A stretch of DNA of 64,000 nucleotides. It comes from Candidatus Gastranaerophilales bacterium. GTDB taxonomy: Bacteria > Cyanobacteriota > Vampirovibrionia > Gastranaerophilales > Gastranaerophilaceae. Positions within the stretch are counted from its first letter, which is position 1; each line of letters starts with the position of its first letter. The notes beneath the pieces were generated by a model. It saw nothing but the letters and a program-made list of their open reading frames with translations, was not told the DNA's origin and searched no databases. Where the stretch lies: contig JAEEHV010000043.1 in the NCBI GenBank assembly GCA_016280955.1, positions 62,001 to 126,000 on the forward strand, read 5' to 3'. This document shows, piece after piece, positions 45,496-54,300 of the stretch. The position numbers and the translations under genes are program-made.

Positions 45496-46068
45496 TTAGA
45501 ACTCTACTTTTGGCACTTCCTTTTTAATCTCTTCAATTTCTAAATATTCTTTCTTTTCAATTTTTGCAAATGAAGCTACAATTGATGTAGGAAAAGTTCT
45601 TATAATTGAATTAAGCGTTTTAATGCTTTCATTATAATCACGTCTTGCAACTGCAATACGGTTCTCTGTTCCTGTTAACTCATCTTGTAACTTGATAAAA
45701 TTTTTATCTGCTTTTAACTCAGGATATCTTTCCACAATGACCAGCAACCTTGATAGAGCACTATTTAACTCAGATGCACTTTTACTTACGGCGTTAACGT
45801 CACCATGACCTACCGAACCTGCCAACTTTGAGCGTGATTCTGCAATTTTTGTATATACACCTTCTTCGTGTCTTGTATATCCTTTTACTGTATTAACAAG
45901 ATTTGGAATTAAATCATTTCTTCGCAGAAGTTGATTTTCCACTTGTGCCCAATTCGCACTAATTTGTTCATCTAATACCTGTAATCTGTTATAAATACTA
46001 AAAAACCAGCTTAAAGCAATTACAACAACAACTGTAATAATCAATAAAATTTTACTATTATTTTTCAT
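45496..46068 (-). CDS. lemA: LemA family protein
   Basis: The 190-residue protein has one N-terminal membrane helix (ILLIITVVVVIALSWFFSIY) and a helical domain with the LemA hallmark LQVLDEQISANWAQVENQLL, RRNDLIPNLVNTVKGYTRHE and ERYPELKADKNFIKLQDEL. LemA proteins are widespread, of uncertain function, and typically sit beside a TPM-domain protein, as here (20 bp downstream of it). AAGGAG precedes the ATG. The segment carrying the pair is bracketed by repeat halves. Confidence 0.93.
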   Translation of the reverse strand: MKNNSKILLIITVVVVIALSWFFSIYNRLQVLDEQISANWAQVENQLLRRNDLIPNLVNTVKGYTRHEEGVYTKIAESRSKLAGSVGHGDVNAVSKSASELNSALSRLLVIVERYPELKADKNFIKLQDELTGTENRIAVARRDYNESIKTLNSIIRTFPTSIVASFAKIEKKEYLEIEEIKKEVPKVEF

Positions 46069-46088
46069 AAAATCTCCTTTTTATTATT

Positions 46089-46931
46089 TTACCAACCTCT
46101 TGAAGAACCGCCGCCTCCTGAGCGGCCACCTCCAAAACTGCTTCTTGATGAACCAAAACTATTTGATGAACTCCTGCCAAAACGACTGCCTGAAGAAGTA
46201 TTGGTAGATATTTTAAATCTGTCAGGAACAGGTTTCCTTATAATAAAACATATTAGTGAAATTATCAAATATACAATAAACCTACATATCAAATATATCA
46301 AGAAAACAAGCTGAAGTAACAAAAAACCATATAACACTTTTAAAGAAATTGGCAAATTCCCATCATGAAAAATGTCAGTATATTCCTTGCTATTATAATT
46401 TTGCAATTCAATATTCGGTCTTGATGTTGATAAAGTTTGACCATAAGATTTTGCTACATCATTTGCTATAGCTATAGTTCCATCTATAATCCCTTTTTCA
46501 TAATCATTTTTTTTTAATTGCGGGATTACATAATCATCTAAAATCATACCGGCATAGGAATCAGTTATAGTGCCTTCCAGTCCGTATCCTATTTCAAATC
46601 TTACTTTTCTTTCATTTGGAGCAATTAAAAACAATGCACCGTTGTTTAGTTTTTTATCTCCAAATTTATATTTACGAAAAATTTGTAATGCAGTTTCTTC
46701 TACTGAACGTCCATTTAAGCTGTTAAGTGTTACAACAGCTATTTCAGCTTTTGTTTTATCTTTCAGTTCATCTAAAGCACTATTTAAATAATTTTCAGTG
46801 TTTTCTGTAAGTATATTTGCATTATCTGAGATAAAGCCTTTAAAATTTAAATTCTCAAGAGCATATGCACTATTTGTAAAAAAAATACAAGCAAATATAG
46901 AAACTATAATTATTTTTATCATTTTTTGCAT
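46089..46931 (-). CDS. TPM-domain protein (YgcG family)
   Basis: The 280-residue protein has a signal peptide (MIKIIIVSIFACIFFTNSAY), a TPM domain at about 30-165 (GFISDNANILTE, AEIAVVTLNSLNGRSVEETA, RKYKFGDKKLNNGALFLIAP, RKVRFEIGYGLEG), a membrane helix pair at about 200-235 and a Ser/Gly-rich end typical of the family (SSFGGGRSGGGGSSRGW). It is the usual partner of LemA. TGATATAAT (46938-46946) stands six bases before the ATG, so the operon transcript may be leaderless. Confidence 0.92.
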   Translation of the reverse strand: MQKMIKIIIVSIFACIFFTNSAYALENLNFKGFISDNANILTENTENYLNSALDELKDKTKAEIAVVTLNSLNGRSVEETALQIFRKYKFGDKKLNNGALFLIAPNERKVRFEIGYGLEGTITDSYAGMILDDYVIPQLKKNDYEKGIIDGTIAIANDVAKSYGQTLSTSRPNIELQNYNSKEYTDIFHDGNLPISLKVLYGFLLLQLVFLIYLICRFIVYLIISLICFIIRKPVPDRFKISTNTSSGSRFGRSSSNSFGSSRSSFGGGRSGGGGSSRGW

Positions 46932-47021
46932 GTATGTATTATATCATGTTTCTCATAATTTAAAACATATAAAATTATCAAACTGCGTGTTCTTTCTTCT
47001 CAAACCGACTGTTATTTTACA

Positions 47022-47096
47022 ACGATTAGTACAATAGGCAAAACACGAAATTGCCGTTTATTGCGAACGACTCAAGACAATCCCGCCCTCGCTGTT
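47022..47096. repeat. Right half of the split dispersed repeat
   Basis: This matches 43149-43223 with about four differences, starting at ACGATTA and running through AGTACAATAGG and GACAATCCCGCCCTC, with the decayed tRNA 3' end. Together with 45182-45236 it makes one full repeat interrupted by the lemA/TPM segment. Confidence 0.85.
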
Positions 47097-47144
47097 TTTA
47101 CATTTAAAAATTTATAATTATCAAATTCTGCTATTCTGAGTATT

Positions 47145-48326
47145 CTATCTGTTATAGAATTTGTATGCACTTAAGCTTGCTTTAAGAATTTCTTTTACTG
47201 AGCCGTTTTCAAAAGAAGATTCATCAAGATAAAATTCACCCAGCAGCTTCTTGGTTTCTACACTATATATTTTTGTTCTTTGGAGTTCAGTTGTTTTTGA
47301 AAACGATTTGTAGCTTTCCGGATGATTCTTTTTATACTCTTTCTGTCTTTCAATGGCCGCAAGAGAGGCTGCCATATCCAAAATATTTTTCTTTTCTTTA
47401 AAAGAATAATATTTCCAGTCCTGAGATAAAACATAATATTTATTTTCCTCTGGAGTTATCAAATGCGATTCAAAATATAGCGAACCTAATTTACTCATTG
47501 AATCTTCCAGTTTTGTCATTGTTTGCTCTGCTTTTTCGGGGTTATTTTTAACATCATCAAAAGTTGCAAACATAATAATTGCTACTGTCGCAAAGATTAA
47601 AATAAAATATATAACCGGAACAACAACAAAAAGTAATACCGCAAAAATAGCACTTTGTTTTTCCTGAGATTTATTAAATGCAATTACATCATTACATTTT
47701 TTATTTTTAAAAGCCCATTCATTACCTTTCAATCCGCAGTAAAGCTGATAATAGAACCCCCAGGGTGTAAATCCTATCAAAAATATCCATAGTGTTTTAT
47801 ATGATTTATTAAATAACCCCCAAATCCAGGTACCGATAAATGCTCCCCAGTTAAATTCTTTTGTAAAATCGTACGGATAGTTTCGTGTAATTTTTCCGAG
47901 TTTGAACAGTATTATAAGTTCAGCAATTGTTCCCGCAAAACCTATTAACAAACAAACTCCTAACGGAAATAGAAAGCATAAATTTAATAACAAGAATAAA
48001 AATATAACAGCTCCGTTTAAAACAGTATTAATACTGCCGCTGATATCATTTAATCTTCTGTTTATATTAGAAGCAGTTAAAATAAATGTTCCGATTGTTC
48101 CCGTCAAAAGCCACAATTTTAATAAAATCGGAGCCTGAAAGAACATTTTATGCAAACCGAGTAAATCACCAAAAGTCTGCATGTTGGTAATTAACCATAT
48201 TTGATACGGCAGAATAAAAATTAGTCCGATTGATGCTATTATAACTCTGTTAAGGAAATAATCTCGTCTTCCTATTATTCCGTCAAATCCGTATAATTCG
48301 GTATTTAATCTTAATTTATCTTCCAT
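47145..48326 (-). CDS. Multi-pass membrane protein with DUF805-like start and FNWGAF module
   Basis: The 393-residue protein begins LYGFDGIIGRRDYFLNRVII, the G-R-x-x-Y/F-W/L start of DUF805-type membrane domains, with four helices up to residue 150. A second module has EFNWGAFIGTWIWGLFNKSY and LYCGLKGNEWAFKNKKC (about 160-235, like DUF2628), shared with the next gene. Another helix (245-270) leads to a soluble, Lys/Glu-rich C-terminal domain. Function unknown. It is 20 bp behind the downstream paralogue-containing gene and in one operon with it. Confidence 0.75.
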   Translation of the reverse strand: MEDKLRLNTELYGFDGIIGRRDYFLNRVIIASIGLIFILPYQIWLITNMQTFGDLLGLHKMFFQAPILLKLWLLTGTIGTFILTASNINRRLNDISGSINTVLNGAVIFLFLLLNLCFLFPLGVCLLIGFAGTIAELIILFKLGKITRNYPYDFTKEFNWGAFIGTWIWGLFNKSYKTLWIFLIGFTPWGFYYQLYCGLKGNEWAFKNKKCNDVIAFNKSQEKQSAIFAVLLFVVVPVIYFILIFATVAIIMFATFDDVKNNPEKAEQTMTKLEDSMSKLGSLYFESHLITPEENKYYVLSQDWKYYSFKEKKNILDMAASLAAIERQKEYKKNHPESYKSFSKTTELQRTKIYSVETKKLLGEFYLDESSFENGSVKEILKASLSAYKFYNR

Positions 48327-48346
48327 TTATATCTCTCTTTTATTTA

Positions 48347-49132
48347 TTATTTTGAATATTTATCCGTGTCTGTTTTCTTAACATAAATAAATCCTTCAGA
48401 GTTAACATACAAAGGAACTTCAATGGTTGTTGCACTGCGGGTTGGATTTACCTGTATCGTAACGTTGCAATCTCCTTCTGCCAAGCATATTCCGTTACCC
48501 TTAAAAGTCCAAATCATATCATCACTGGTAGTTATAATGTTTGCGGTTCTGTCACCACTCATACGTTCTGCAAAACATCTTGCAAGACCTTTTGATGATA
48601 ATTTGCACTTTGTACCAAGTGCCTGATTCATTTGAGTAGCTTGAGAAATTGTACTTAATGCTTTTAATTTTGCAGTACGATCCTGCTGTGCGGTTGTATC
48701 TGTCATTAAAGCAGGAAGTGTAAGTGCCGCAATAATACCGATAATGAATAATGGGAGCAGTATAACATTAACTATAATACCTGCAATTGCCCATTTTTTC
48801 TGATATTCATGAAACTCGTTTATGCCGGGGAAATACTTATTCTGCCAAGCAAGCTCATTACCTTTGATACCAAGCCAAATACAAAATGCCAGAGATGCAA
48901 TTCCGCCTATAAACGGAACAAAGCCAAGTGCCAGCGCAACCAGTGCTATATATGATTTGTTACCCAAACCCCAAATCCAGTTGAGCAAGAATGCGCCCCA
49001 GTTAAAGTGATTTGCAACAACATCAGGAACCGGATAAACTGAGCCTCTGCCTGACATATTTCCGTTCTGATTAGCTTCATTACCAAAAGCACCATTCGGC
49101 ATAACATTTCTATTCTGATTTTCAAATGACAT
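48347..49132 (-). CDS. Membrane protein: FNWGAF module fused to a pilin-like core
   Basis: The 261-residue protein has a disordered Asn/Gly-rich start, an FNWGAF module at about 43-105 (HFNWGAFLLNWIWGLGNKSY, then WLGIKGNELAWQNKYF) as in the neighbour, and a helix leading into FIIGIIAALTLPALMTDTTA and AKLKALSTISQATQMNQALG (130-172). The latter has the look of the N-terminal helix of type IV pilin-like proteins, but no prepilin cleavage motif (G-F/Y-T-L-x-E) precedes it. The C-terminal globular part has two close cysteine pairs. AAGGAAG precedes the ATG. Function unknown. Confidence 0.7.
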   Translation of the reverse strand: MSFENQNRNVMPNGAFGNEANQNGNMSGRGSVYPVPDVVANHFNWGAFLLNWIWGLGNKSYIALVALALGFVPFIGGIASLAFCIWLGIKGNELAWQNKYFPGINEFHEYQKKWAIAGIIVNVILLPLFIIGIIAALTLPALMTDTTAQQDRTAKLKALSTISQATQMNQALGTKCKLSSKGLARCFAERMSGDRTANIITTSDDMIWTFKGNGICLAEGDCNVTIQVNPTRSATTIEVPLYVNSEGFIYVKKTDTDKYSK

Positions 49133-49347
49133 AATACTTCCTTTCTTATTATTCTCAAATTAAAATTATTATCAAATATTGATATTATATTGTGAATACT
49201 ATCATGGAATATTAAACCTGCAATCATCTAAAATATGTACAAACACAAAAATGTTATAAGATGAAATTGATATACATTTCCGATAACAAGCTACTAAAAG
49301 AATTTATATAAAGATATTCAATATTTCTAATAAACGTAAGACAAAAG

Positions 49348-50466
49348 TTACAATTTGCTCTCAAGCAACTGAATTAACTCACTGCCTTTGCGATACCCAA
49401 ATGCATTTTTGCCTGTTATTTGTTTTATATAGCAGTGCAAATACTTTAATTCACCACTGTCTGTTGTTTCATTAATTAATTTTTCCAATTCTTTCGGAGT
49501 TCGTACACGTTCTACCTGCTCAACAAAATTCATTCGTGCCGCATTTTCCAATTGTGTCATACCAAACAGCTTAGACTTATTCTCCAGCAATTGTGCTAAT
49601 TCTCCGCCTTTACGATACCCAAATGCATATTTACCCGCTATTTGTTTTATACAGCTTCGCAAATACTCTATTTCACCCCTGTCTGTTGTTTCATTAATTA
49701 ACTTTTCTAATTCTTCAGGAGTTCTTGCACTTTCAACCTGTTCTATAAACCCTATTCTTATTGTACTTCCATATTTTAATATAGTTAATCGTTGTATTTT
49801 CTTTTTCATAAGTTGTAAAAGTTCGACCGTTTTTTCATGACCAAAAGCATTCTTATCTGCTACTTGTTTTAAAGATTTTTGTAAATATTCAACTTCGCTT
49901 ATACTTTCTGCTTTATTAATTAACTTTTCATACAAAACAGGATTTGTTGCATTTTTTGTTTTTTCAGCAAAATTTGCTCTTATTACAGATACACTTTGCG
50001 GTAATTTCAATATTCTTGCCCTGCTCTCAATTAAATTTACAAGTTCAATAGTTTTCTTATATCCAAAAGCATTTTTACCGGCTACTTGTTTAACACAATT
50101 CCGTAAATATTCAATCTCATTTTTCCCTGCTTTTTGAATTAACTTTTCAAAAGCTTCCGGAGTTTTCGCCTGACTTAACTTTTTTATAAATTCCGGACTC
50201 AAATTTGCAGTCTTTTTAGCTTCAGCACTTCCGGCCTTTTTTGCTGCATCTGCTGCCGCCTGTTTTACATTTCCTTTATTTATTACAGCACTTCGCATAT
50301 TAAACTGAACAACATCCGTTCCTATATTTTGACCGAATTTCAATATTCCTGTTTCATATTTAAACGCACCTCTGAGCTCCCTGACCGGCTTTGCAAAAGT
50401 CTCAATGATTCTCTCTTTTCCGCACCATTTCAGAAATTGTTTAATATTACTTACAATATTTCCCAT
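49348..50466 (-). CDS. Novel helical repeat protein (four ~73-residue units)
   Basis: The 372-residue protein has four tandem repeats at about 93-147, 166-220, 240-295 and 314-370. Each has the form A-x-T-P-E-x-x-E-K-L-I ... E-I-E-Y-L-R-x-C-I-K-Q-I-A-G-K-x-A-F-G-Y-R-K-x-x-E-L-x-x-L-L-E. The first 90 residues are different: a basic stretch with FLKWCGKERI and an Ala/Lys-rich region (AAADAAKKAGSAEAKK). No signal peptide or membrane helix. It matches no repeat family known to me. GGGGA precedes the ATG. It is divergent from the cysteine protease-like gene at 50679. Confidence 0.75.
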   Translation of the reverse strand: MGNIVSNIKQFLKWCGKERIIETFAKPVRELRGAFKYETGILKFGQNIGTDVVQFNMRSAVINKGNVKQAAADAAKKAGSAEAKKTANLSPEFIKKLSQAKTPEAFEKLIQKAGKNEIEYLRNCVKQVAGKNAFGYKKTIELVNLIESRARILKLPQSVSVIRANFAEKTKNATNPVLYEKLINKAESISEVEYLQKSLKQVADKNAFGHEKTVELLQLMKKKIQRLTILKYGSTIRIGFIEQVESARTPEELEKLINETTDRGEIEYLRSCIKQIAGKYAFGYRKGGELAQLLENKSKLFGMTQLENAARMNFVEQVERVRTPKELEKLINETTDSGELKYLHCYIKQITGKNAFGYRKGSELIQLLESKL

Positions 50467-50678
50467 ATAAAATCCCCAAATATAGCTTACAAATATTACT
50501 TACTTAAAATACTTACTTACATATATAAAGCTAATCTTCAGGCAAAACTTGCCTTTTTTAAAACAAATTTCAGTTAAAAAACAGCTAAAATCCAGACAGT
50601 ACAAGAAAAACTTTATATTTACAAACCTTAATATTTTCAGTTTGTGCAAAAAATTTTTTCAGGAGTTTTATTTATTAT

Positions 50679-51335
50679 ATGCAAATACATTCCCTGAACA
50701 ATACTAACTTTCAGTCCAGAAACAGAACAATTCGTTTTGCTGATGATATTGCAAGACGAGTTAATCAATGTTACCCGAGAATATCTTTATCAACAATTAA
50801 AACATTTGATAATGCAAAATTATATCCCTCTTTAATTAATAATATTACCAAAAAGCTGAAAAAAAATGTCAGGAAGACAAAGAGTAATTTTTATGATGAT
50901 GCCGATTCTTTTTGTAAAAAAATAAAAGCATTTATTTCGCCTGTTAAACACAACGGAATCGGAAACTGCGGAGAAAGTGCCCAGCTTGCATCAATTGTGG
51001 CTAAAGTTAACGGTATAAAAGATTGCAATCTTGTTAATTTATATACTGCAGAAGGTAAAGATTTAGACCACACCGTATTATTTGTATATGATGATAAGCC
51101 GTATATAATAGATTCCTGGCTTGGTTTTGCAGACTATTTTCCAAATACACTAAATAAATATAAGACATTATATAAAAATATTTTTGATAATATCAAACCT
51201 GATGATAATATTACTTTTATATCATATACGGATGATGAATACACAGATTTTTTAAAAAATAATTTTACCAGAAAACAGATAAATAAACTCAAAAAAATAT
51301 ATCCGGAACAATTTATAAGACGCGGATATGTATAA
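50679..51335 (+). CDS. Putative papain/transglutaminase-fold protein (Cys-His-Asp)
   Basis: The 218-residue protein has an N-terminal tag-like MQIHSLNNTNFQSRNR, a helical part and a pattern of a thiol enzyme: GIGNCGESAQLASIVAKVNG (Cys97), KDLDHTVLFVYDDKPY (His131) and IIDSWLG (Asp145). Cys, His and Asp in this order with G-N-C-G-E and D-H-x-V ... I-D-x-W are typical of papain/transglutaminase-like folds, including secreted deamidases and proteases. There is no ordinary signal peptide. It could be an effector- or toxin-like enzyme, or a peptidoglycan/protein modifying one. AGGAG lies rather far (13 bases) upstream of the ATG. Confidence 0.65.
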   Translation: MQIHSLNNTNFQSRNRTIRFADDIARRVNQCYPRISLSTIKTFDNAKLYPSLINNITKKLKKNVRKTKSNFYDDADSFCKKIKAFISPVKHNGIGNCGESAQLASIVAKVNGIKDCNLVNLYTAEGKDLDHTVLFVYDDKPYIIDSWLGFADYFPNTLNKYKTLYKNIFDNIKPDDNITFISYTDDEYTDFLKNNFTRKQINKLKKIYPEQFIRRGYV

Positions 51336-51366
51336 AAAAAGGGTGGTTGTTATTCCACCCTTTTTT
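51335..51366. terminator. Bidirectional intrinsic terminator
   Basis: AAAAAAGGGTGG and CCACCCTTTTTT form a perfect 12-bp stem with an 8-base loop between the convergent stops of the Cys-His-Asp gene and nifJ. Confidence 0.9.
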
Positions 51367-51382
51367 ATTAAGCAAATTAAGC

Positions 51383-54300
51383 TTATTTCAACAATGCACC
51401 AACTGCTTTGTAGACTTCCATTCTGTTTGCAGCATCTTTTTCAGCTTGACTGTAAAGTGCTTCAGCAGCATCAGGATTAGTCTTAAGAAGTGATTTGTAA
51501 CGACCTTCACTTCTGATGAAGTCTTGGTAAGCTCCCTTAGGATCTTTAGCATCCCAAGTAAACGGTACTTCTGCTGCCGGATTGTATCTGTAAAGCGGGA
51601 AGTAACCAGCTTCAACTGCACGTTTTTGTTCTGTCTGAGTCTTAGACATATCAATACCGTGAGCGATACAAGGAGCATAAGCGAATATGATTGAAGGTCC
51701 GTCGTATGCTTCAGCTTCCTGGAATGCTTTAAGAGTTTGAGCTCTGTCTGCACCCAATGCAACTGATGCTACATAAACATAACCATAAGACATACTCATT
51801 AAGCCCATGTTCTTCTTATAAGTTGGTTTACCGCCTGTGGCAAACTTCGCAACAGCACCTGTAGGTGTTGATTTAGAAGCCTGACCGCCTGTATTTGAGT
51901 AAACTTCTGTATCAAGAACAAGGATATTAACATTCTTGTTTTGAGCAAGAACGTGGTCAATACCGCCGTATCCGATATCGTTTGCCCAACCGTCACCACC
52001 TATAATCCAGATTGATTTATCTGTAAAGTAATCTTCCAGTTCTTTAATTTTCTTAATTGTATCGCAGCCGCATTCTTTAACGTATTTATCGATAACAACC
52101 TTAGCTGCTTCCTGAGCTTTAACTGCTTCTTCAGTCTTTGAGTTATCCCAGTGAGCAACTGCGTTTGTCAAAGCTTCTTTTAAATCAGCAGGAGCATCTT
52201 CTTTTGCAAGAACTTTGTCTACGTTTTCTCTTAACAATGCTCTGTTAGAATCTACTGCTAATCTCATACCGAAACCGAATTCAGCATTGTCTTCGAATAA
52301 TGAGTTAGCCCAAGCCGGACCTCTGCCGTCCTTATTAGTTGTATAAGGAATAGTCGGGAAAGTACCTGAGTAGATTGATGAACAGCCGGTTGCGTTAGCA
52401 ACGATTGCATTTTCACCGAACAATTGTGAAACCAATTTAACATAAGGTGTTTCACCACAGCCTGCGCAAGCACCTGAGAATTCGAATAACGGTTTTCTGA
52501 GCATTGCACCCTTGATAGTCTTAGTTGTATTTTTACCCATTACATTATCAGGTAATGCATCGAAGAATTTTTCGTTTTCCCCTTCGCCTTTTGCTTTTTC
52601 AGCTTCAATTGTTGACCAAGTAAGAACTTCTTTACCCGGAACTTTTGACATAGGACATTGGTCTAAACATACACCGCAACCTGTACAATCGTCGCAGTAT
52701 ACTTGGATTCTGAATTTCTCACCATGGTCATTCGGTTTTGCATCTACTGTCTTAAATGAAGCAGGAGCAGAAGCTAAATCTTTTTCTTCAATTAATTTAG
52801 TTCTGATTGCAGCGTGAGGACAAGCAGAAGCACAGATACCACATTGAATACAAGTTTCACTGTTCCAGTTCGGAACTCTTGGAGCGATACCGCGTTTTTC
52901 AAGACAAGCTGTTCCTGTAGGAATTACACCGTCATTGCTCATTGCTGAAACAGGAATGTCATCACCTTTTTGTCTCATTGAAGGTTCAATGATTTTCTTA
53001 GCGAATTCAGATGCATCATCAGCAATAAGTTTAACGTCATCAGCATGAGCTACACCGTCTAAAGAAGAAGGAATAACAACTTCTTCAGTTGCGTTGATAG
53101 CTGCATCTATAAGAGCTAAGTTCATGTTAACAACATCGTCACCTTTCTTCTTGAATGTCTTAGTTGTCATAGCTCTCATACCTTCATAAGCTTGTTCAAA
53201 CGGTATAATTCCTGAAACTTTGAAGTAAGCTACCATCATAACTGTGTTAGCACCCTTGCCTCTTAATCCCGGTTGTTCCTTGATTAATTTTTCAGCATCA
53301 ACATTGTAGAATTTGATTTTCTTGTTGATGATAGTTTCTTGCATATCTCTTGTTAAGTGAGAGAAAGCTTCTTCTTTTGACCAAGGTGAGTTAAGAAGGA
53401 ATGTACCGCCTTCTTTAATACCTTTAAGTAAGTCATATCTTCCGATATATGCGTGAGCCGAGCAAGAAACAAAGTCAGGTGCAGTAATTAAGTATGTTGA
53501 CTTAATTTGTTTGTCACCAAAACGTAGGTGAGAAACAGTTACACCAAATGATTTTTTAGAGTCATAAGCAAAGTATGCCTGAGCATCTTTGTTTGTATAT
53601 TGACCGATAATCTTGATTGAGTTTTTGTTTGCACCAACGGTACCGTCTGAGCCCAAACCCCAGAACATACAGTTTGTAGTTCCTTCCGGTTCGGTAACGA
53701 TGTGTTCTTCGATTGGTAATGATTTGTGAGTTACATCATCTTCAATACCAACTGTGAATCCGTGGAAACCGTTCTTTTCAGAATGTTTGTAAATAGCATA
53801 AACCATAGATGGTGTAAATTCTTTAGAAGATAAACCATAACGTCCGCCGATTACTCTGATGTCTTTACCAGCTAATGCGGCTACAACATCCATAAATAAT
53901 GGTTCGCCGATTGAACCCGGTTCTTTAGTTCTGTCAAGAACTGCAATTCTCTTAACAGATGAAGGAAGTGCTTCATTAAATCTCTTAACGTCAAACGGTC
54001 TGTATAATCTTACTTTAACTAAACCGTACTTAGTACCTTTTTTAGCATTTAAGTATTCAATAGTTTCTTCGATAGTTTCACAGCCTGAACCTATTGCAAC
54101 AATTACATCTGTTGCATCAGGAGCACCAACGTAATCAAACGGATGGTATTGACGACCTGTAATCTTAGCAACTTTATCCATATATTCCTGAACGATATCA
54201 GGTACTGCATCATAGTATTTGTTAACTGTTTCACGACCTTGGAAATAAACGTCAGTATTTTGAGCACCGACTTTACAAACAGGAGCTTCAGGTCTTAAAG

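Noticed and set aside
49280-49300. TCCGATAA resembling a sigma-28 -10 box
   Set aside because: No TAAAGTTT lies 11 bp upstream and no plus-strand gene follows.
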